Source: Chryseobacterium indologenes
GTDB taxonomy: Bacteria; Bacteroidota; Bacteroidia; Flavobacteriales; Weeksellaceae
DNA length: 64,000 nucleotides
Direction: 5' to 3'
NCBI RefSeq assembly: GCF_018362995.1
Contig: NZ_CP074372.1
Coordinates: forward strand, 186,001-250,000
Position numbers and translations under genes: made by a program. Shown here piece by piece: positions 46,293 to 56,490 of the stretch. The notes beneath the pieces are model-generated. The model was not told where the DNA came from, made no database searches, and was given only the letters and a program-made list of their open reading frames with translations. Numbering within the stretch: the stretch's first letter is position 1; every line of letters starts with the position of its first letter.

Positions 46293-46952
46293 ATGACAAA
46301 AATTCAATTGGTTACAAATACGATCATCAACCAAGGGGTTTTGCCTCTATACTATAATGCTGATGAAATAGTAACTCTGGAAATACTGAGATCACTTTAC
46401 AAAGCAGGAGTTCGTGCAGTGGAATATACAAGCCGTGGTGATGCTGCGTTAAGTAATTTTACAAAAATGGTAGAAATCCGTAATGCAGAAATGCCGGAAA
46501 TGCTGTTGGGAATTGGCACAATAAAAAATATACAACAAACTGAAGAATACTATAAAGTAGGAGCAGATTTCTTTATCAGTCCGGGTTTCGTAGCTGAGGT
46601 TGCAGAATTTTTGATTCCGAAAGATCTGTTGTACAGTCCGGGTTGTATGACGCCGACTGAAATTATCGAAGCTGAAAATGCTGGCGTTACTTTCATTAAA
46701 CTATTCCCCGGGAACGCATTAGGAACCGGATTTATGAGTGCGATCAAAGATGTTTTCCCCAATCTGAAATTTATGCCGACGGGTGGAGTAGATACTACTA
46801 AAGAAAGCATCGAAAGCTGGTTCAAAGCCGGTGTTTCAGCAGTAGGAATGGGAAGCAAATTGGTAAGCAAAGAATTAATGCTTGCTAAAGACTATACAAC
46901 TATAGAAAATGAAACGGTAAAAGTGCTGGAAATTATTCAGACTTTAAAATAA
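46293..46952 (+). CDS. eda: KDPG/KHG aldolase
   Basis: 219 residues. Class I aldolase of the KDPG family: the Schiff-base Lys is in GVTFIKLFPGNALG, with ISPGFVAEV and MPTGGVDTTKESIESWFKAG. It splits KDPG into pyruvate and glyceraldehyde-3-phosphate, closing the pathway. It lies in the uronate operon after a 222-base repeat-bearing gap. Confidence 0.95.
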   Translation: MTKIQLVTNTIINQGVLPLYYNADEIVTLEILRSLYKAGVRAVEYTSRGDAALSNFTKMVEIRNAEMPEMLLGIGTIKNIQQTEEYYKVGADFFISPGFVAEVAEFLIPKDLLYSPGCMTPTEIIEAENAGVTFIKLFPGNALGTGFMSAIKDVFPNLKFMPTGGVDTTKESIESWFKAGVSAVGMGSKLVSKELMLAKDYTTIENETVKVLEIIQTLK

Positions 46953-47041
46953 TAATGAGTAAGAAAGCTGGAAACACCTTGTGATCCTGGCTGAGTGAAA
47001 CATCTTAAAAACATTCAAACAAAACTAATTCTAAAATTAAT

Positions 47042-48577
47042 ATGAGTTCAGTTAAGTCTCTTAAACCGAGCAACTTCAGATGGACGATATGCTTTTTGCT
47101 GTTCATTGCAACAACAATCAATTATCTTGATCGTCAGGTTTTATCTTTGACGTGGAAAGATTTTATCGCACCGGAATTTCACTGGAACAATAATGATTAT
47201 GGAAATATCACGGCATTATTCTCTATTTTCTATGCAGTAGGAATGCTTTTCGCTGGAAAATTTGTCGATTGGATGGATACTAAAAAAGGTTTCCTGTGGG
47301 CAATCGGAATCTGGTCTGTCGGTGCAGTTTTACATGCATTTTGCGGAATTGCAACTTCAGGAATTCTTACCGGAAACTGGTTGGCAGGCTTTCACGGATC
47401 TAAAGAATTGATTTCTACAGTTTCCAATACCTCTGCCATCATCAGTACGAGTGTAACGCTATTTATTTTTGCACGTTTCGTATTGGCTATTGGTGAAGCA
47501 GGAAATTTCCCGGCAGCAATTAAAACTACAGCGGAATATTTCCCTAAAAAAGACAGAGCTTTAGCAACAAGTATTTTCAATGCAGGAGCAACGGTTGGGG
47601 CTTTGGCAGCACCGGTTACCATTCCTTTTATTGCAAAAGCCATGGGATGGGAATGGGCATTTATCATCATTGGAGCGTTGGGATTTGTATGGATGGGATT
47701 ATGGATTTTCTACTACAAAAAACCTCACGAACATCATAAAGTTAACGAGCATGAATTAACCTATATTCAGCAGGATCAGGAAGACTTTGCTGCTGAAGAA
47801 AATACTGTGAAGGCAGAAGAAAAAAAGTTCACTTTCAAAGAATGTTTCAGTTACAGACAGACCTGGGCTTTTGTCTTTGGAAAATTTATGACAGACGGCG
47901 TTTGGTGGTTCTTTTTATTCTGGACTCCGGCTTATTTAAGCTCCGTTTACAAAATGGATTCTACACAAAGTGCATTACCATTATTCGTTCTTTATATGAT
48001 TACTTTATTGTCAATCATCGGCGGTTGGCTTCCAAAATATTTTGTGGAAAAGAAAGGCATGAATGCTTACTCAGGAAGAATGAAAGCAATGCTGATTTTC
48101 GCATTTTTTCCTTTGTTGGCCCTTTTAGCACAACCTTTAGGTTCGTTAACGTATTGGATTCCGGTTTTAATTATCGGAATTGCGGGAGCAGCACATCAGG
48201 CCTGGTCGGCAAATATTTTTTCGACAGTAGGCGATATGTTTCCGAAAAAAGCTATTGCAACCATTACCGGAATTGGCGGAATGGCGGGTGGAATTGGTTC
48301 ATTCATTATTAATAAATCTTCAGGCGTATTGTTCGATCATGCTCATAAAGCCTGGTCCACGGTTGACGGAATTCCTTTATTGGAAAAATACCCTCAATAC
48401 ATCAACGAAAGATTACCCGACGGATTTTTTGAGCAGTTGGAAAAATCAGGATCAGTAGTTGTAGACGGAATCGACAAGGGCTACATGATCATATTTTCAG
48501 CCTGTGCCGTAGCATATCTTATCGCATGGACAGTAATGAAAATATTGGTTCCAAAATATAAAGTGATAAGTCAGTAG
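47042..48577 (+). CDS. exuT: MFS hexuronate transporter ExuT-like
   Basis: 511 residues, 12 predicted helices. The start TINYLDRQVLSLTWKDFIAPEF and later NFPAAIKTTAEYFPKKDRALATSIFNAGATVG are typical of the ACS (anion:cation symporter) hexuronate family. It should bring galacturonate or glucuronate across the inner membrane for UxaC. Confidence 0.92.
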   Translation: MSSVKSLKPSNFRWTICFLLFIATTINYLDRQVLSLTWKDFIAPEFHWNNNDYGNITALFSIFYAVGMLFAGKFVDWMDTKKGFLWAIGIWSVGAVLHAFCGIATSGILTGNWLAGFHGSKELISTVSNTSAIISTSVTLFIFARFVLAIGEAGNFPAAIKTTAEYFPKKDRALATSIFNAGATVGALAAPVTIPFIAKAMGWEWAFIIIGALGFVWMGLWIFYYKKPHEHHKVNEHELTYIQQDQEDFAAEENTVKAEEKKFTFKECFSYRQTWAFVFGKFMTDGVWWFFLFWTPAYLSSVYKMDSTQSALPLFVLYMITLLSIIGGWLPKYFVEKKGMNAYSGRMKAMLIFAFFPLLALLAQPLGSLTYWIPVLIIGIAGAAHQAWSANIFSTVGDMFPKKAIATITGIGGMAGGIGSFIINKSSGVLFDHAHKAWSTVDGIPLLEKYPQYINERLPDGFFEQLEKSGSVVVDGIDKGYMIIFSACAVAYLIAWTVMKILVPKYKVISQ

Positions 48578-48605
48578 AAAAAAAATCTTGGTTAAAATTA
48601 GCGTT

Positions 48606-48686
48606 CTTCGCTGAGTGAAACGCCTTTGAAGCTTAAAAAGTATACAGCATGTTAGCAAAAAAAACTTGCGGACTTTGCATTAAAAA
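48606..48686 (+). repeat. Dispersed intergenic repeat, copy between exuT and uxaB
   Basis: It shares CTTCGCTGAGTGAAACGCC and the closing TTTGCATTAAAAA with the copy at 46118-46200, with a divergent middle. A short remnant (CTGAGTGAAACATCTTAAAA) lies at 46989. Confidence 0.7.
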
Positions 48687-48727
48687 TTTTATAGAATTAA
48701 AAATATCATTTAATTCAAATTAGAAAG

Positions 48728-50191
48728 ATGGAAAATCAGACAAAACAAAAATTAAATCGTGAATTAAACAATTCTCAGGAAAAACTTCCTATTAAAATAA
48801 TACAGTTTGGAGGCGGAAATTTTATGAGAGGATTCACAGATTATGTCATTGATAAATTAAATAAAGAAGCGGGATTCAATGCCGGAATTGTAAACGTTCA
48901 GCCAACAGCGGGCGGCTCAGTTCATAAATTGGAAGAACAGGGTAATCTATACACGCTTTTCTCAAGGGGAATTAAAAAAGGGGAAATTATTGATACAAAA
49001 CAGGTAATTTCTGCGATTCAGAAGTCGATTAATCCTTATACAAATTATGATGAATTCTTAGCGTTGGCGAAAGAAGAGGAATTAGAATTTATCTTCTCAA
49101 ACACAACAGAAACAGGAATTTCTTATGACGAATCAGAAAATAATTACATTGGTCCGCACAAGAATTTTCCTGCAAAACTAACGGTTTTATTACACGAGAG
49201 ATTCAAACATTTCAACGGAGCTGCAGGTAAAGGCGTGAGAATTATTCCTTGCGAATTGATTGAAGACAATGCGTTTGTATTGAGAGATATGATCCTGAAG
49301 TATGCCCGACTTTGGAATTTAGATCCTGATTTTGCACAATGGATTAATCAAAGTAATTACTTCCATAATACATTGGTCGACAGGATTGTTCCGGGGTATC
49401 CGAAAGATGACGCAGAATCATACGAAGATCAGTTGGATTATGAAGATCAGATGATGGTTGTTTCTGAAACATTCTTACTTTGGGTAATTCAGGATGCCGG
49501 AAATGTAAAAGAGAGAATTCCTTTCGATAAAATTAATGAACAGATTTTGGTGGTTGATGATATTCAGCCGTACCGTTTGAGAAAAGTGAGAATCCTTAAT
49601 GGCGGTCATACCTTAATGTTGGCTCCGGCAATTTTATCAGGAAAGGAAACGGTAAAAGAATCTATTGACGATGCATTTATCGGGAAGTTTTTAAGGGAAA
49701 CCATTTTTAATGAAGTAAATCCGACGTTAGGTCTTGATGAAACGGAACTGAAAGATTTTGCAGAAGAAGTTTTTGACAGATTCAGAAATCCTTTTATTAA
49801 GCATTATCAGGCGAGCATTGCACTGTATTTTGTTTCTAAATTTAAAGTAAGAATCCTTCCGAGTTTGCTGGGTTACGTTGAAATTAATCAAAAATTACCA
49901 CTAAATCTGGTATTCTCTTTGGCAAGCTTAATCAGATTCTATCAGGGTAATTTTGGTGAAAAATCTTTGCCAATTAATGATGAAGAATCCATTGTTGCTC
50001 AATTCAAAGAAATCTGGACAAACGGAGATTATGGGAAAGTTGCAGAATTATCATTAAGCGAAACCACTTTCTGGGATATAGACCTTACTCAGGTTGGCGG
50101 ACTGAAAGATGCAGTAGCAAAAGCTTTGTGGGAAATAGACCACAACGATGTAGAAATTGCGTATCACAACTTTATACAATTTTATTCTTAG
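48728..50191 (+). CDS. uxaB: Tagaturonate reductase UxaB
   Basis: 487 residues. Mannitol-dehydrogenase superfamily marks: IIQFGGGNFMRGFTDYVIDKL (Rossmann), NTTETGISYDESENN and RKVRILNGGHTLMLAPAIL with the conserved Lys, Asn and His. It reduces tagaturonate to altronate with NADH. uxaA follows after 5 bases. Confidence 0.95.
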   Translation: MENQTKQKLNRELNNSQEKLPIKIIQFGGGNFMRGFTDYVIDKLNKEAGFNAGIVNVQPTAGGSVHKLEEQGNLYTLFSRGIKKGEIIDTKQVISAIQKSINPYTNYDEFLALAKEEELEFIFSNTTETGISYDESENNYIGPHKNFPAKLTVLLHERFKHFNGAAGKGVRIIPCELIEDNAFVLRDMILKYARLWNLDPDFAQWINQSNYFHNTLVDRIVPGYPKDDAESYEDQLDYEDQMMVVSETFLLWVIQDAGNVKERIPFDKINEQILVVDDIQPYRLRKVRILNGGHTLMLAPAILSGKETVKESIDDAFIGKFLRETIFNEVNPTLGLDETELKDFAEEVFDRFRNPFIKHYQASIALYFVSKFKVRILPSLLGYVEINQKLPLNLVFSLASLIRFYQGNFGEKSLPINDEESIVAQFKEIWTNGDYGKVAELSLSETTFWDIDLTQVGGLKDAVAKALWEIDHNDVEIAYHNFIQFYS

Positions 50192-50196
50192 GAAAA

Positions 50197-51810
50197 ATGC
50201 AAAAGAAAGTATTAAAAGTAAATCCCAAGGATAATGTAGCGGTGGCACTGGTAGATCTGGCGCGGGGAGAAACGGTTACTTTGGGTGAACTTACTTATGA
50301 AATTATAAAAGACACGAAGGCGAAACATAAATTCGTGACCGAAGATATTACCGTAGGTGATTCTATTATCATGTACGGAGTTTTGGTGGGAAAAGCCAGC
50401 CAGCCGATCCGGAAAGGAGAGGTGATTACCACTGAAAACGTAAAACATCAAAGCGCAAAAGTAGGAGGTAAAACAGAAACCACTACCTGGACCGCTCCCA
50501 ATGTTGATAAATGGAAAGATAAAACATTTATGGGCTATCACCGCGACGACGGACAGGTGGGAACAGAAAATGTCTGGTTATTTTTTCCGCTGGTTTTTTG
50601 TGAAAACAGAAATGTTGAGATTTTAAAGGATGTTTTTGAAAAAGAACTGTTGTTTGAAAAAGTGACAAAACATCAGTTATTGTTAAGATCATTAATCAAT
50701 AATTCTGAAACGGAAGCTGCTGTTGAAGAAGAGCAGGATTCAAGAATATTTAAAAATATTGTAGTTAAATTCATTACACACCAGGGAGGTTGTGGCGGAA
50801 TTCGTCAGGATGCCGAGGCATTGGGAAGATTGCTGGCAGGATATGTTAACAATCCGAATGTAGCCGGAGCAACCGTTTTAAGCTTGGGTTGTCAGAATTT
50901 ACAGGTTCAGATCTTTAAAGATGCCTTGGAAAAAATCAGTCCGGATAATAAAAAGCCAATCATCGTTTACGAACAGCAAAAGTCCGGAACGGTAGATGAA
51001 ATGTTAAGCGGAATTATTAAAGATTCTTATGAAGCCATCAAACACGCTAATGAAATAGAAAGAAAACCAGCATCCCTTTCTAAACTTGTTTTAGGGTTGG
51101 AATGCGGTGGTTCAGACGGTTTCTCAGGTATTTCTGCAAACCCGGTTTTAGGACAACTGTCAGATTTAATGGCTGGAATCGGAGGTTCAACTATTCTTTC
51201 AGAATTCCCGGAGTTATGTGGAGTGGAGCAGGAGCTTGTCAACCGTTGCGTAAAGGAAGAAGATGCAGAAAGATTTTTACAATTGATGAAAGATTTTGAA
51301 AATTCAGTTGTTGCTGCAGGATCTGGCTTTGATATGAATCCGTCACCGGGGAATATTAAAGATGGCCTAATAACAGATGCCATGAAATCTGCAGGAGCAG
51401 CTAAAAAAGGAGGTTCATCGCCAATAAATGATGTACTCGATTTTACAGAATACATCAAAGAACCGGGCTTAAATTTATTGTGTACACCTGGAAATGACGT
51501 GGAATGTACTACAGCTTTAGTGGGCTCAGGTTCCAATGTTGTTTTATTCACAACAGGTCTGGGGACTCCTACAGGAAATCCTGTGGTTCCCGTAGTGAAA
51601 ATTTCATCAAATACATCGTTATCAGAAAGAATGCCGGATATCATCGATTTCAATACAGGAGACGTGATTACAGGGGAAAAGTCAATAGACGAAAAAGCAG
51701 AAGAATTGTTAGAATTTATCATAGAAGTTGCCAGCGGACAGGTAAAAACCAAAGCGGCAATTCTCAATCAGAACGATTTTATCCCTTGGAGACGGGGCGT
51801 AAGTTTATAG
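50197..51810 (+). CDS. uxaA: Altronate dehydratase UxaA
   Basis: The frame is open from 50128 but overlaps uxaB; ATG 50197, preceded by AGGA, gives 537 residues. An N-terminal SAF domain (about 1-80) is followed by the UxaA catalytic region: THQGGCGGIRQDAEALGRL, GLECGGSDGFSGISANPVLG and LLCTPGNDVECTTALVGSG with metal-binding Cys residues. It makes KDG from altronate. Confidence 0.95.
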   Translation: MQKKVLKVNPKDNVAVALVDLARGETVTLGELTYEIIKDTKAKHKFVTEDITVGDSIIMYGVLVGKASQPIRKGEVITTENVKHQSAKVGGKTETTTWTAPNVDKWKDKTFMGYHRDDGQVGTENVWLFFPLVFCENRNVEILKDVFEKELLFEKVTKHQLLLRSLINNSETEAAVEEEQDSRIFKNIVVKFITHQGGCGGIRQDAEALGRLLAGYVNNPNVAGATVLSLGCQNLQVQIFKDALEKISPDNKKPIIVYEQQKSGTVDEMLSGIIKDSYEAIKHANEIERKPASLSKLVLGLECGGSDGFSGISANPVLGQLSDLMAGIGGSTILSEFPELCGVEQELVNRCVKEEDAERFLQLMKDFENSVVAAGSGFDMNPSPGNIKDGLITDAMKSAGAAKKGGSSPINDVLDFTEYIKEPGLNLLCTPGNDVECTTALVGSGSNVVLFTTGLGTPTGNPVVPVVKISSNTSLSERMPDIIDFNTGDVITGEKSIDEKAEELLEFIIEVASGQVKTKAAILNQNDFIPWRRGVSL

Positions 51811-51842
51811 TTCTTGTTTTTATATATAAATTATTAGATTTG

Positions 51843-51880
51843 AAAATGCTTTCAACAGGATGTGGGAAGCATTTTCTTTT
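51843..51880 (+). terminator. Terminator of the uronate operon
   Basis: AAAATGCTT (51843-51851) pairs with AAGCATTTT (51867-51875) and is followed by CTTTT. Confidence 0.75.
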
Positions 51881-52227
51881 GGAGTAAATTAAGTTTAAAC
51901 ACAAATGAAACAAATATTTTCACGAACAAACATAATGTTTTTAATCATTAGGAGCGGACTTTTGTCCGCCTAAGAATATACAATCCGATTGGCTTTGCCC
52001 AAAACTTAAGAATGCTGAGATTACTTTAGAATGGCAAACTGAGACATTAACGACATAGGAAAATAGAGCGTTAAGAAAAATTAAAAATTAATCCGTTAAA
52101 AAATTCCCACTGTTCGATGCACGAGACAATTTTTGAACCGAAGAACAGATAGCAAATTCGCGCAAGTTTGGGAACTTTAGGATTAAGTTTTAATTTTTAG
52201 CGGCAGTTTCCAGGTCTTGAATTTTTG

Positions 52228-52275
52228 TTTCTTTTGTTTGACTATGTCGAATCGTTGATTTCAAGACAAAAGAAA
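52228..52275 (-). terminator. Stem-loop just after the LacI gene
   Basis: TTTCTTTTGT (52228-52237) pairs with ACAAAAGAAA (52266-52275), one base from the LacI stop; a nested pair GTCTTGAA/TTCAAGAC overlaps it. Probably a terminator. Confidence 0.5.
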
Positions 52276-52276
52276 A

Positions 52277-53305
52277 TCACTTCCTTTTTGAAGACTTCCT
52301 GATATAAAGCTGTGGTGCCAAAACCACCTTTTTCTCAATAGAAACCCCGGAATTATTCTCTTTCACGCTTTCAATAAAAACCTGTCCTGCCATTTTCCCC
52401 ATCGTCAGGGGAGTCTGATCTACAGAACTTATCGGAAGCTCCATAAATTGTGTAAAAGGTTCATTAGAAAAGCCAATAACAGCAACTTCCTGTGGGATTT
52501 TGATTTTACGTTTTTTCAGTTCCTGGCAAGCACCTAACGCAGCAAAATCACTGGATGAAAAGATGGCATCCGGAACAGATTTTTTATCCCAAAGTTTTTT
52601 AACCGCATCAATTCCTTCATCGATTGAACTTCCTGTTGTGATAATATTCTCTTCTTTTATGCTTAAATTATGGTCCATTAAAGCCTGTTTGTAACCTTTC
52701 AGACGGTTCTCATAAATTTCCAGATTTAAGTCTCCGGAGAAATGGCAAATATTTCGGTACCCTTCATTAATCAGATGTTCAGTCGCCATATAACCACCGC
52801 GATAATCATCAATAGTTACTGTACTTATTCCTGAAATATCCTTTTTACGGTCAAAAAATATAATAGGAGTATTGGTGGAACTCAGAATATTCTGAATATG
52901 TTCGGTATCAATAGTCGTTTTGGAAACAGACATGAAAATCCCATCAACCTGAGCATTAAGCAAAGTATTTAAGTGTCTTTTTTCAATATTTACATCTTCA
53001 TGGCTCTGGCAGATAATTACATGATAACCATGTGGAGAAAGCTCTTCTTCAATTCCACGGATTACGGATGAAAAGAAATTGGTATTAATATAAGGCACAA
53101 TAATTCCTACGTTTTTTGTTTCCCCGCTTTTCAGAGCTTTGGCAAGGTTATTTTGTTTGTAGTTCATTTCTTTGGCCGTTTTCTTTACCAAATCTTTCGT
53201 TGCCTGGCTTATTCTCGGATGGTCGTTCAATGCTCTGGAAACAGTTGCCACACTTACGTTAAGCTTTTTCGAGATGTCATATATTGTGGCATTTTTCTTA
53301 TTCAT
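52277..53305 (-). CDS. LacI family transcriptional regulator
   Basis: The frame opens at 53371, but ATG 53305 (MNKKNATIYDISKKLNVSVATVSRAL) gives the normal LacI start, 342 residues. The helix-turn-helix VSVATVSRALNDHPRIS and hinge are followed by a periplasmic-binding-like sensor (NVGIIVPYINTNFFSSVIRG to VDQTPLTMGKMAGQVF). Position between the uronate and xylose operons, and the LacI-type palindromes across the locus, make it the likely regulator. Effector unknown; KDG, an unsaturated uronate or xylose derivative are candidates. Confidence 0.92.
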   Translation of the reverse strand: MNKKNATIYDISKKLNVSVATVSRALNDHPRISQATKDLVKKTAKEMNYKQNNLAKALKSGETKNVGIIVPYINTNFFSSVIRGIEEELSPHGYHVIICQSHEDVNIEKRHLNTLLNAQVDGIFMSVSKTTIDTEHIQNILSSTNTPIIFFDRKKDISGISTVTIDDYRGGYMATEHLINEGYRNICHFSGDLNLEIYENRLKGYKQALMDHNLSIKEENIITTGSSIDEGIDAVKKLWDKKSVPDAIFSSSDFAALGACQELKKRKIKIPQEVAVIGFSNEPFTQFMELPISSVDQTPLTMGKMAGQVFIESVKENNSGVSIEKKVVLAPQLYIRKSSKRK

Positions 53306-53631
53306 ACATGCTTTTTCTGAAGTTTTGGGTATGTCTGGGATAACATACATTATAGTCGTAAATTTAATCAAATTATGTCTATCAAAAAGGAAATATTGAG
53401 ATTTTATACAAGATTAAGAGTGATTAAAATCAGATTAAGCCTAAAAAATATTGAATTGGCTAATTTTTATTGAGATAGGGTTGAGTTTTTATCTAAAATA
53501 AAAACCGAATTCGCTGGAATCAAGCTTATTAACAACAAAAATTTGATTTAATGATAAAAAAGATCGGTTAGTTTAACCAAAGGACACCGAAAACTGATGT
53601 CCCCATGGCTAACTATTGATATAAAAAATAA
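53306..53631. other. Gap between xylE and the LacI gene
   Basis: 326 bases, AT-rich, no gene. A weak hairpin GGACA/TGTCC (53582-53602), with outer GGTTAG/CTAAC words, follows the xylE stop and may be its terminator. No promoter consensus for lacI was found and no CAATCG site is present, so self-control through that palindrome is not supported. Confidence 0.5.
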
Positions 53632-55053
53632 TTAACTTTTCCAAAGTTTTTCAATTTCCTCCAAAGATTTCCCTTTAGTTTCCGGAACCATTTTCCATAC
53701 AAAAAACAGTGATAAAACACTCATCACTCCGTAAAAACCATAAGTAAAAGCTCCGCTAAACTCCATCATAAAAGGATAGGTGGAGGAGATCAGGTAATTG
53801 GCGGCCCATTGAGCTGCAACTGCAACTGCAATCGCTGCCCCCCTGATTTTATTAGGAAAAAGTTCTGAGATCAAAACCCAACAAATCGGTCCCCAGGACA
53901 TCATAAAAGATGCGGTATAGATGATGATGAAAACCAAAGTTGCAATTCCGATAATATGCAAATAAGAGAAAATGGCAATGGCAAACATTCCCATTGCCAT
54001 TCCTATGGACCCTACGATCAGTAATGGTTTTCTTCCCCATTTATCAACCGTGAAAATAGCAACCACTGTAAAGATAACGTTAACCAATCCCATAACAACA
54101 GTTTGCAGCATTGAAGCATCTTTGTGAACACCCATGCTCTCAAAAATCCTCGGAGCATAGTATAAAGCTACATTAATTCCCACAAACTGCTGAAAAACAG
54201 AAAGTAAAATTCCAATAATAATAACTGTTTTCCCGAATGTAAAAAGCTCACTTTTATGTTGAGCAACAGTTCCCTTAATTTCCTGAAATATTTCATGTCC
54301 TCTAAGCTGCCCATTAATTTTTGTTAAAATTTTAAGCGCTTCATCATCTTTTTTAGTTAAGGTTAAATATCGGGGAGTTTCCGGAACAAAAAACAGTAAA
54401 ATCCCGAATAAGGCAGCCGGAATTGTCAGGGATAAAAACATATAACGCCAGCCGATATCGTTGATCCATTCTACTGATTTTCCGTCGGCAATACCCCAGT
54501 TGACAAAATATACTACCAGCATCCCAAAAATTATGGCAAACTGATTTAGAGAAACCAATCTTCCACGAACTTCAGCAGGGGCTATTTCTCCAATATACAT
54601 CGGGCAAACCGCGGAAGCAAGACCAACACCAATTCCTCCAATAATTCTATAAAAGTTAAAAGCCAGCAAAACACCCAATGATTGTTCACCCTGCTTAAAA
54701 AATAAAAATTCAGGATAAGCAGCTCCCAAGGCACTGATGAAAAATAAAAATGCAGCTACCATCAGTGATTTTTTCCTTCCTAATCTGGTTGAAAAATATC
54801 CGGAAACAACCCCTCCGATGACACACCCTATCAATGCACTGGAAATAGTGGCTCCATGAGCCAATGAACTCATTCCCAATGGGATAATTAAATATTCCTG
54901 AATGGACTTTTCTGCCCCCGAAATAACGGCTGTATCATATCCGAACAAAAGCCCTCCCAAAGTGGCAACCAATGTAAGCATGGTGACATATACCATGTTG
55001 ATTTCTGCCTTTGTTCCTGAAGAATATTTCGTGCCCGAATCTATTATTTGCAT
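53632..55053 (-). CDS. xylE: Sugar:H+ symporter XylE-like
   Basis: 473 residues, 12 helices. Sugar porter marks: LLFGYDTAVISGAEKSI, the RLGRKKSL loop, VPETPRYL and VPETKGKSLEEIEKLW at the end. Substrate is inferred as D-xylose from xylA and xylB upstream in the same operon. ATG further in (MVYVTML) is an alternative start. Confidence 0.92.
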   Translation of the reverse strand: MQIIDSGTKYSSGTKAEINMVYVTMLTLVATLGGLLFGYDTAVISGAEKSIQEYLIIPLGMSSLAHGATISSALIGCVIGGVVSGYFSTRLGRKKSLMVAAFLFFISALGAAYPEFLFFKQGEQSLGVLLAFNFYRIIGGIGVGLASAVCPMYIGEIAPAEVRGRLVSLNQFAIIFGMLVVYFVNWGIADGKSVEWINDIGWRYMFLSLTIPAALFGILLFFVPETPRYLTLTKKDDEALKILTKINGQLRGHEIFQEIKGTVAQHKSELFTFGKTVIIIGILLSVFQQFVGINVALYYAPRIFESMGVHKDASMLQTVVMGLVNVIFTVVAIFTVDKWGRKPLLIVGSIGMAMGMFAIAIFSYLHIIGIATLVFIIIYTASFMMSWGPICWVLISELFPNKIRGAAIAVAVAAQWAANYLISSTYPFMMEFSGAFTYGFYGVMSVLSLFFVWKMVPETKGKSLEEIEKLWKS

Positions 55054-55108
55054 AGTCTCATATAGTTTTAGTTGTTAAAAATTAGATACTTTGTTAACGG
55101 CATTTGTA

Positions 55109-56437
55109 TTATAAATACTGATTAATCAGACTTTCCAGATATTCCTGTTTACCACTTTCCCTGCCTACTTCTCCAAGCCCTTCCGCATGGGAAGCCAGGT
55201 CAGTAAGAGATAATTTCCCCTCTTCAAAATCTTTACCTTTTCCGTTATTGAAAGAAGCATATCTGTCAGCTCTGATCTCAGAATATTTTGATTTTTCTAA
55301 AATAGCATCTGCAGCCAGGAAAGCTCTTGCAAAATTGTCCATTCCGCTGATATGAGCGATGAAAATATCTTCCAGGTCTGTTGAGTTTCTTCTGATTTTA
55401 GCATCAAAATTTACACCTCCACCCTGAAAACCTCCTGCCTGAATAATTACCAGCATTGCCTGCGTCATTTCATATAAATCAACAGGAAACTGGTCTGTAT
55501 CCCAGCCATTTTGATAATCTCCACGGTTGGCGTCAATACTTCCTAAAACGTTGTTGTCGGCCGCTACTTGTAATTCATGTTCAAAAGTATGCTGGGCTAA
55601 AGTTGCGTGATTGACCTCAAGGTTAAGCTTGAAATCATCCAGTAAATCATATTGACGAAGAAAGTTTAGGCAGGTTGCCGCATCAAAGTCATACTGATGT
55701 TTCGTAGGCTCCATTGGTTTTGGCTCAATAAAGAAAGTCCCTTTGAACCCTTGTGAACGTGCATAATCTTTTGCTATGTGTAGAAACTTTGCCATATGTT
55801 CAAGTTCACGTTTCATGTTGGTGTTCAGTAAAGACATGTATCCTTTACGGCCACCCCAGAAAACATAATTTTCTCCGCCTAGCTTAATCGTTGCATCTAA
55901 GGCATTTTTAACCTGTCCTCCGGCATAAGTCAATACGTCAAAGGATAGATTTGTAGCTGCGCCATTCATAAATCGGGGATTGGAGAAACAGTTTGAAGTT
56001 CCCCAAAGTAATTTTACTCCGGAAGCTGCCTGTTTTTCTTTGGCATAATCGGTTATAAATTCTATTCTTTTGGTTGATTCTTTAAAATTATCCGCCTCAT
56101 CAATTAAATCATAATCGTGGAAACAGTAGTAAGGCACACCTAGTTTTGTGAAAAATTCGAAAGCCGCATCCATTTTTTCTGTTGCTCTTTGCTTAACATC
56201 TGTTGCGTTTAACCATTCAAAATGCTGTGTTCCCACTCCAAAAGGATCTCCACCCGTTGCACAGAATGTATGCCAGTAAGCTGTTGCAAATTTGAAATAT
56301 TCTTTCATCGTTTTCCCTCGAATCACTTTATTTTCGTTATAAAATTTGAAAGCCAGAGGATTGTCAGATTCTTTTCCTTCAAATTGAATTTTTCCAATTC
56401 CTTTGAAATACTCTTTGTTGCCCATTGTAATTGCCAT
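55109..56437 (-). CDS. xylA: Xylose isomerase
   Basis: 442 residues. Metal and substrate residues are visible in [58 protein letters not shown] and [20 protein letters not shown]. It converts D-xylose to D-xylulose. It follows a 28 bp perfect palindrome 26 bases upstream of its start and precedes xylE. Confidence 0.97.
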   Translation of the reverse strand: MAITMGNKEYFKGIGKIQFEGKESDNPLAFKFYNENKVIRGKTMKEYFKFATAYWHTFCATGGDPFGVGTQHFEWLNATDVKQRATEKMDAAFEFFTKLGVPYYCFHDYDLIDEADNFKESTKRIEFITDYAKEKQAASGVKLLWGTSNCFSNPRFMNGAATNLSFDVLTYAGGQVKNALDATIKLGGENYVFWGGRKGYMSLLNTNMKRELEHMAKFLHIAKDYARSQGFKGTFFIEPKPMEPTKHQYDFDAATCLNFLRQYDLLDDFKLNLEVNHATLAQHTFEHELQVAADNNVLGSIDANRGDYQNGWDTDQFPVDLYEMTQAMLVIIQAGGFQGGGVNFDAKIRRNSTDLEDIFIAHISGMDNFARAFLAADAILEKSKYSEIRADRYASFNNGKGKDFEEGKLSLTDLASHAEGLGEVGRESGKQEYLESLINQYL

Positions 56438-56462
56438 ATATTTTAGTTTTAGTTAGATGATA

Positions 56463-56490
56463 ACATTTATGCAATCGATTGCATAAATGT
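56463..56490. promoter_or_regulatory. 28 bp perfect palindrome, LacI-type operator of xylA
   Basis: Half site ACATTTATGCAATC, centred on ATCGAT, mirrored exactly. It contains the GCAATCGATTGC core (56471-56482). Most of it lies inside the last codons of xylB, which read FMQSIA and then stop. Confidence 0.75.

Larger units (their letters stand above)
51811..52276. other. Intergenic region with hairpins between uxaA and lacI
   Basis: No gene. It has the uxaA terminator (51843-51880), a GCGGAC-TTTT-GTCCGC hairpin at 51954-51969, a repeat-like stretch at 52100-52205 (TTCCCA and TGGGAA arms), and the stem near the lacI stop. The text at 52100-52260 resembles dispersed Chryseobacterium repeats. 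Confidence 0.55.

Noticed and set aside
47842..48312. 156-codon frame within exuT in another phase
   Set aside because: Out of phase with an intact transporter; Cys/Phe/Arg-rich product is not protein-like.
51027..51767. 246-codon minus-strand frame inside uxaA
   Set aside because: Antisense to UxaA with all catalytic motifs intact on the plus strand; no independent support.
52214..52266. Possible attachment site or small RNA near the LacI stop
   Set aside because: The inverted repeat is explained as a terminator; no promoter or integrase is nearby.
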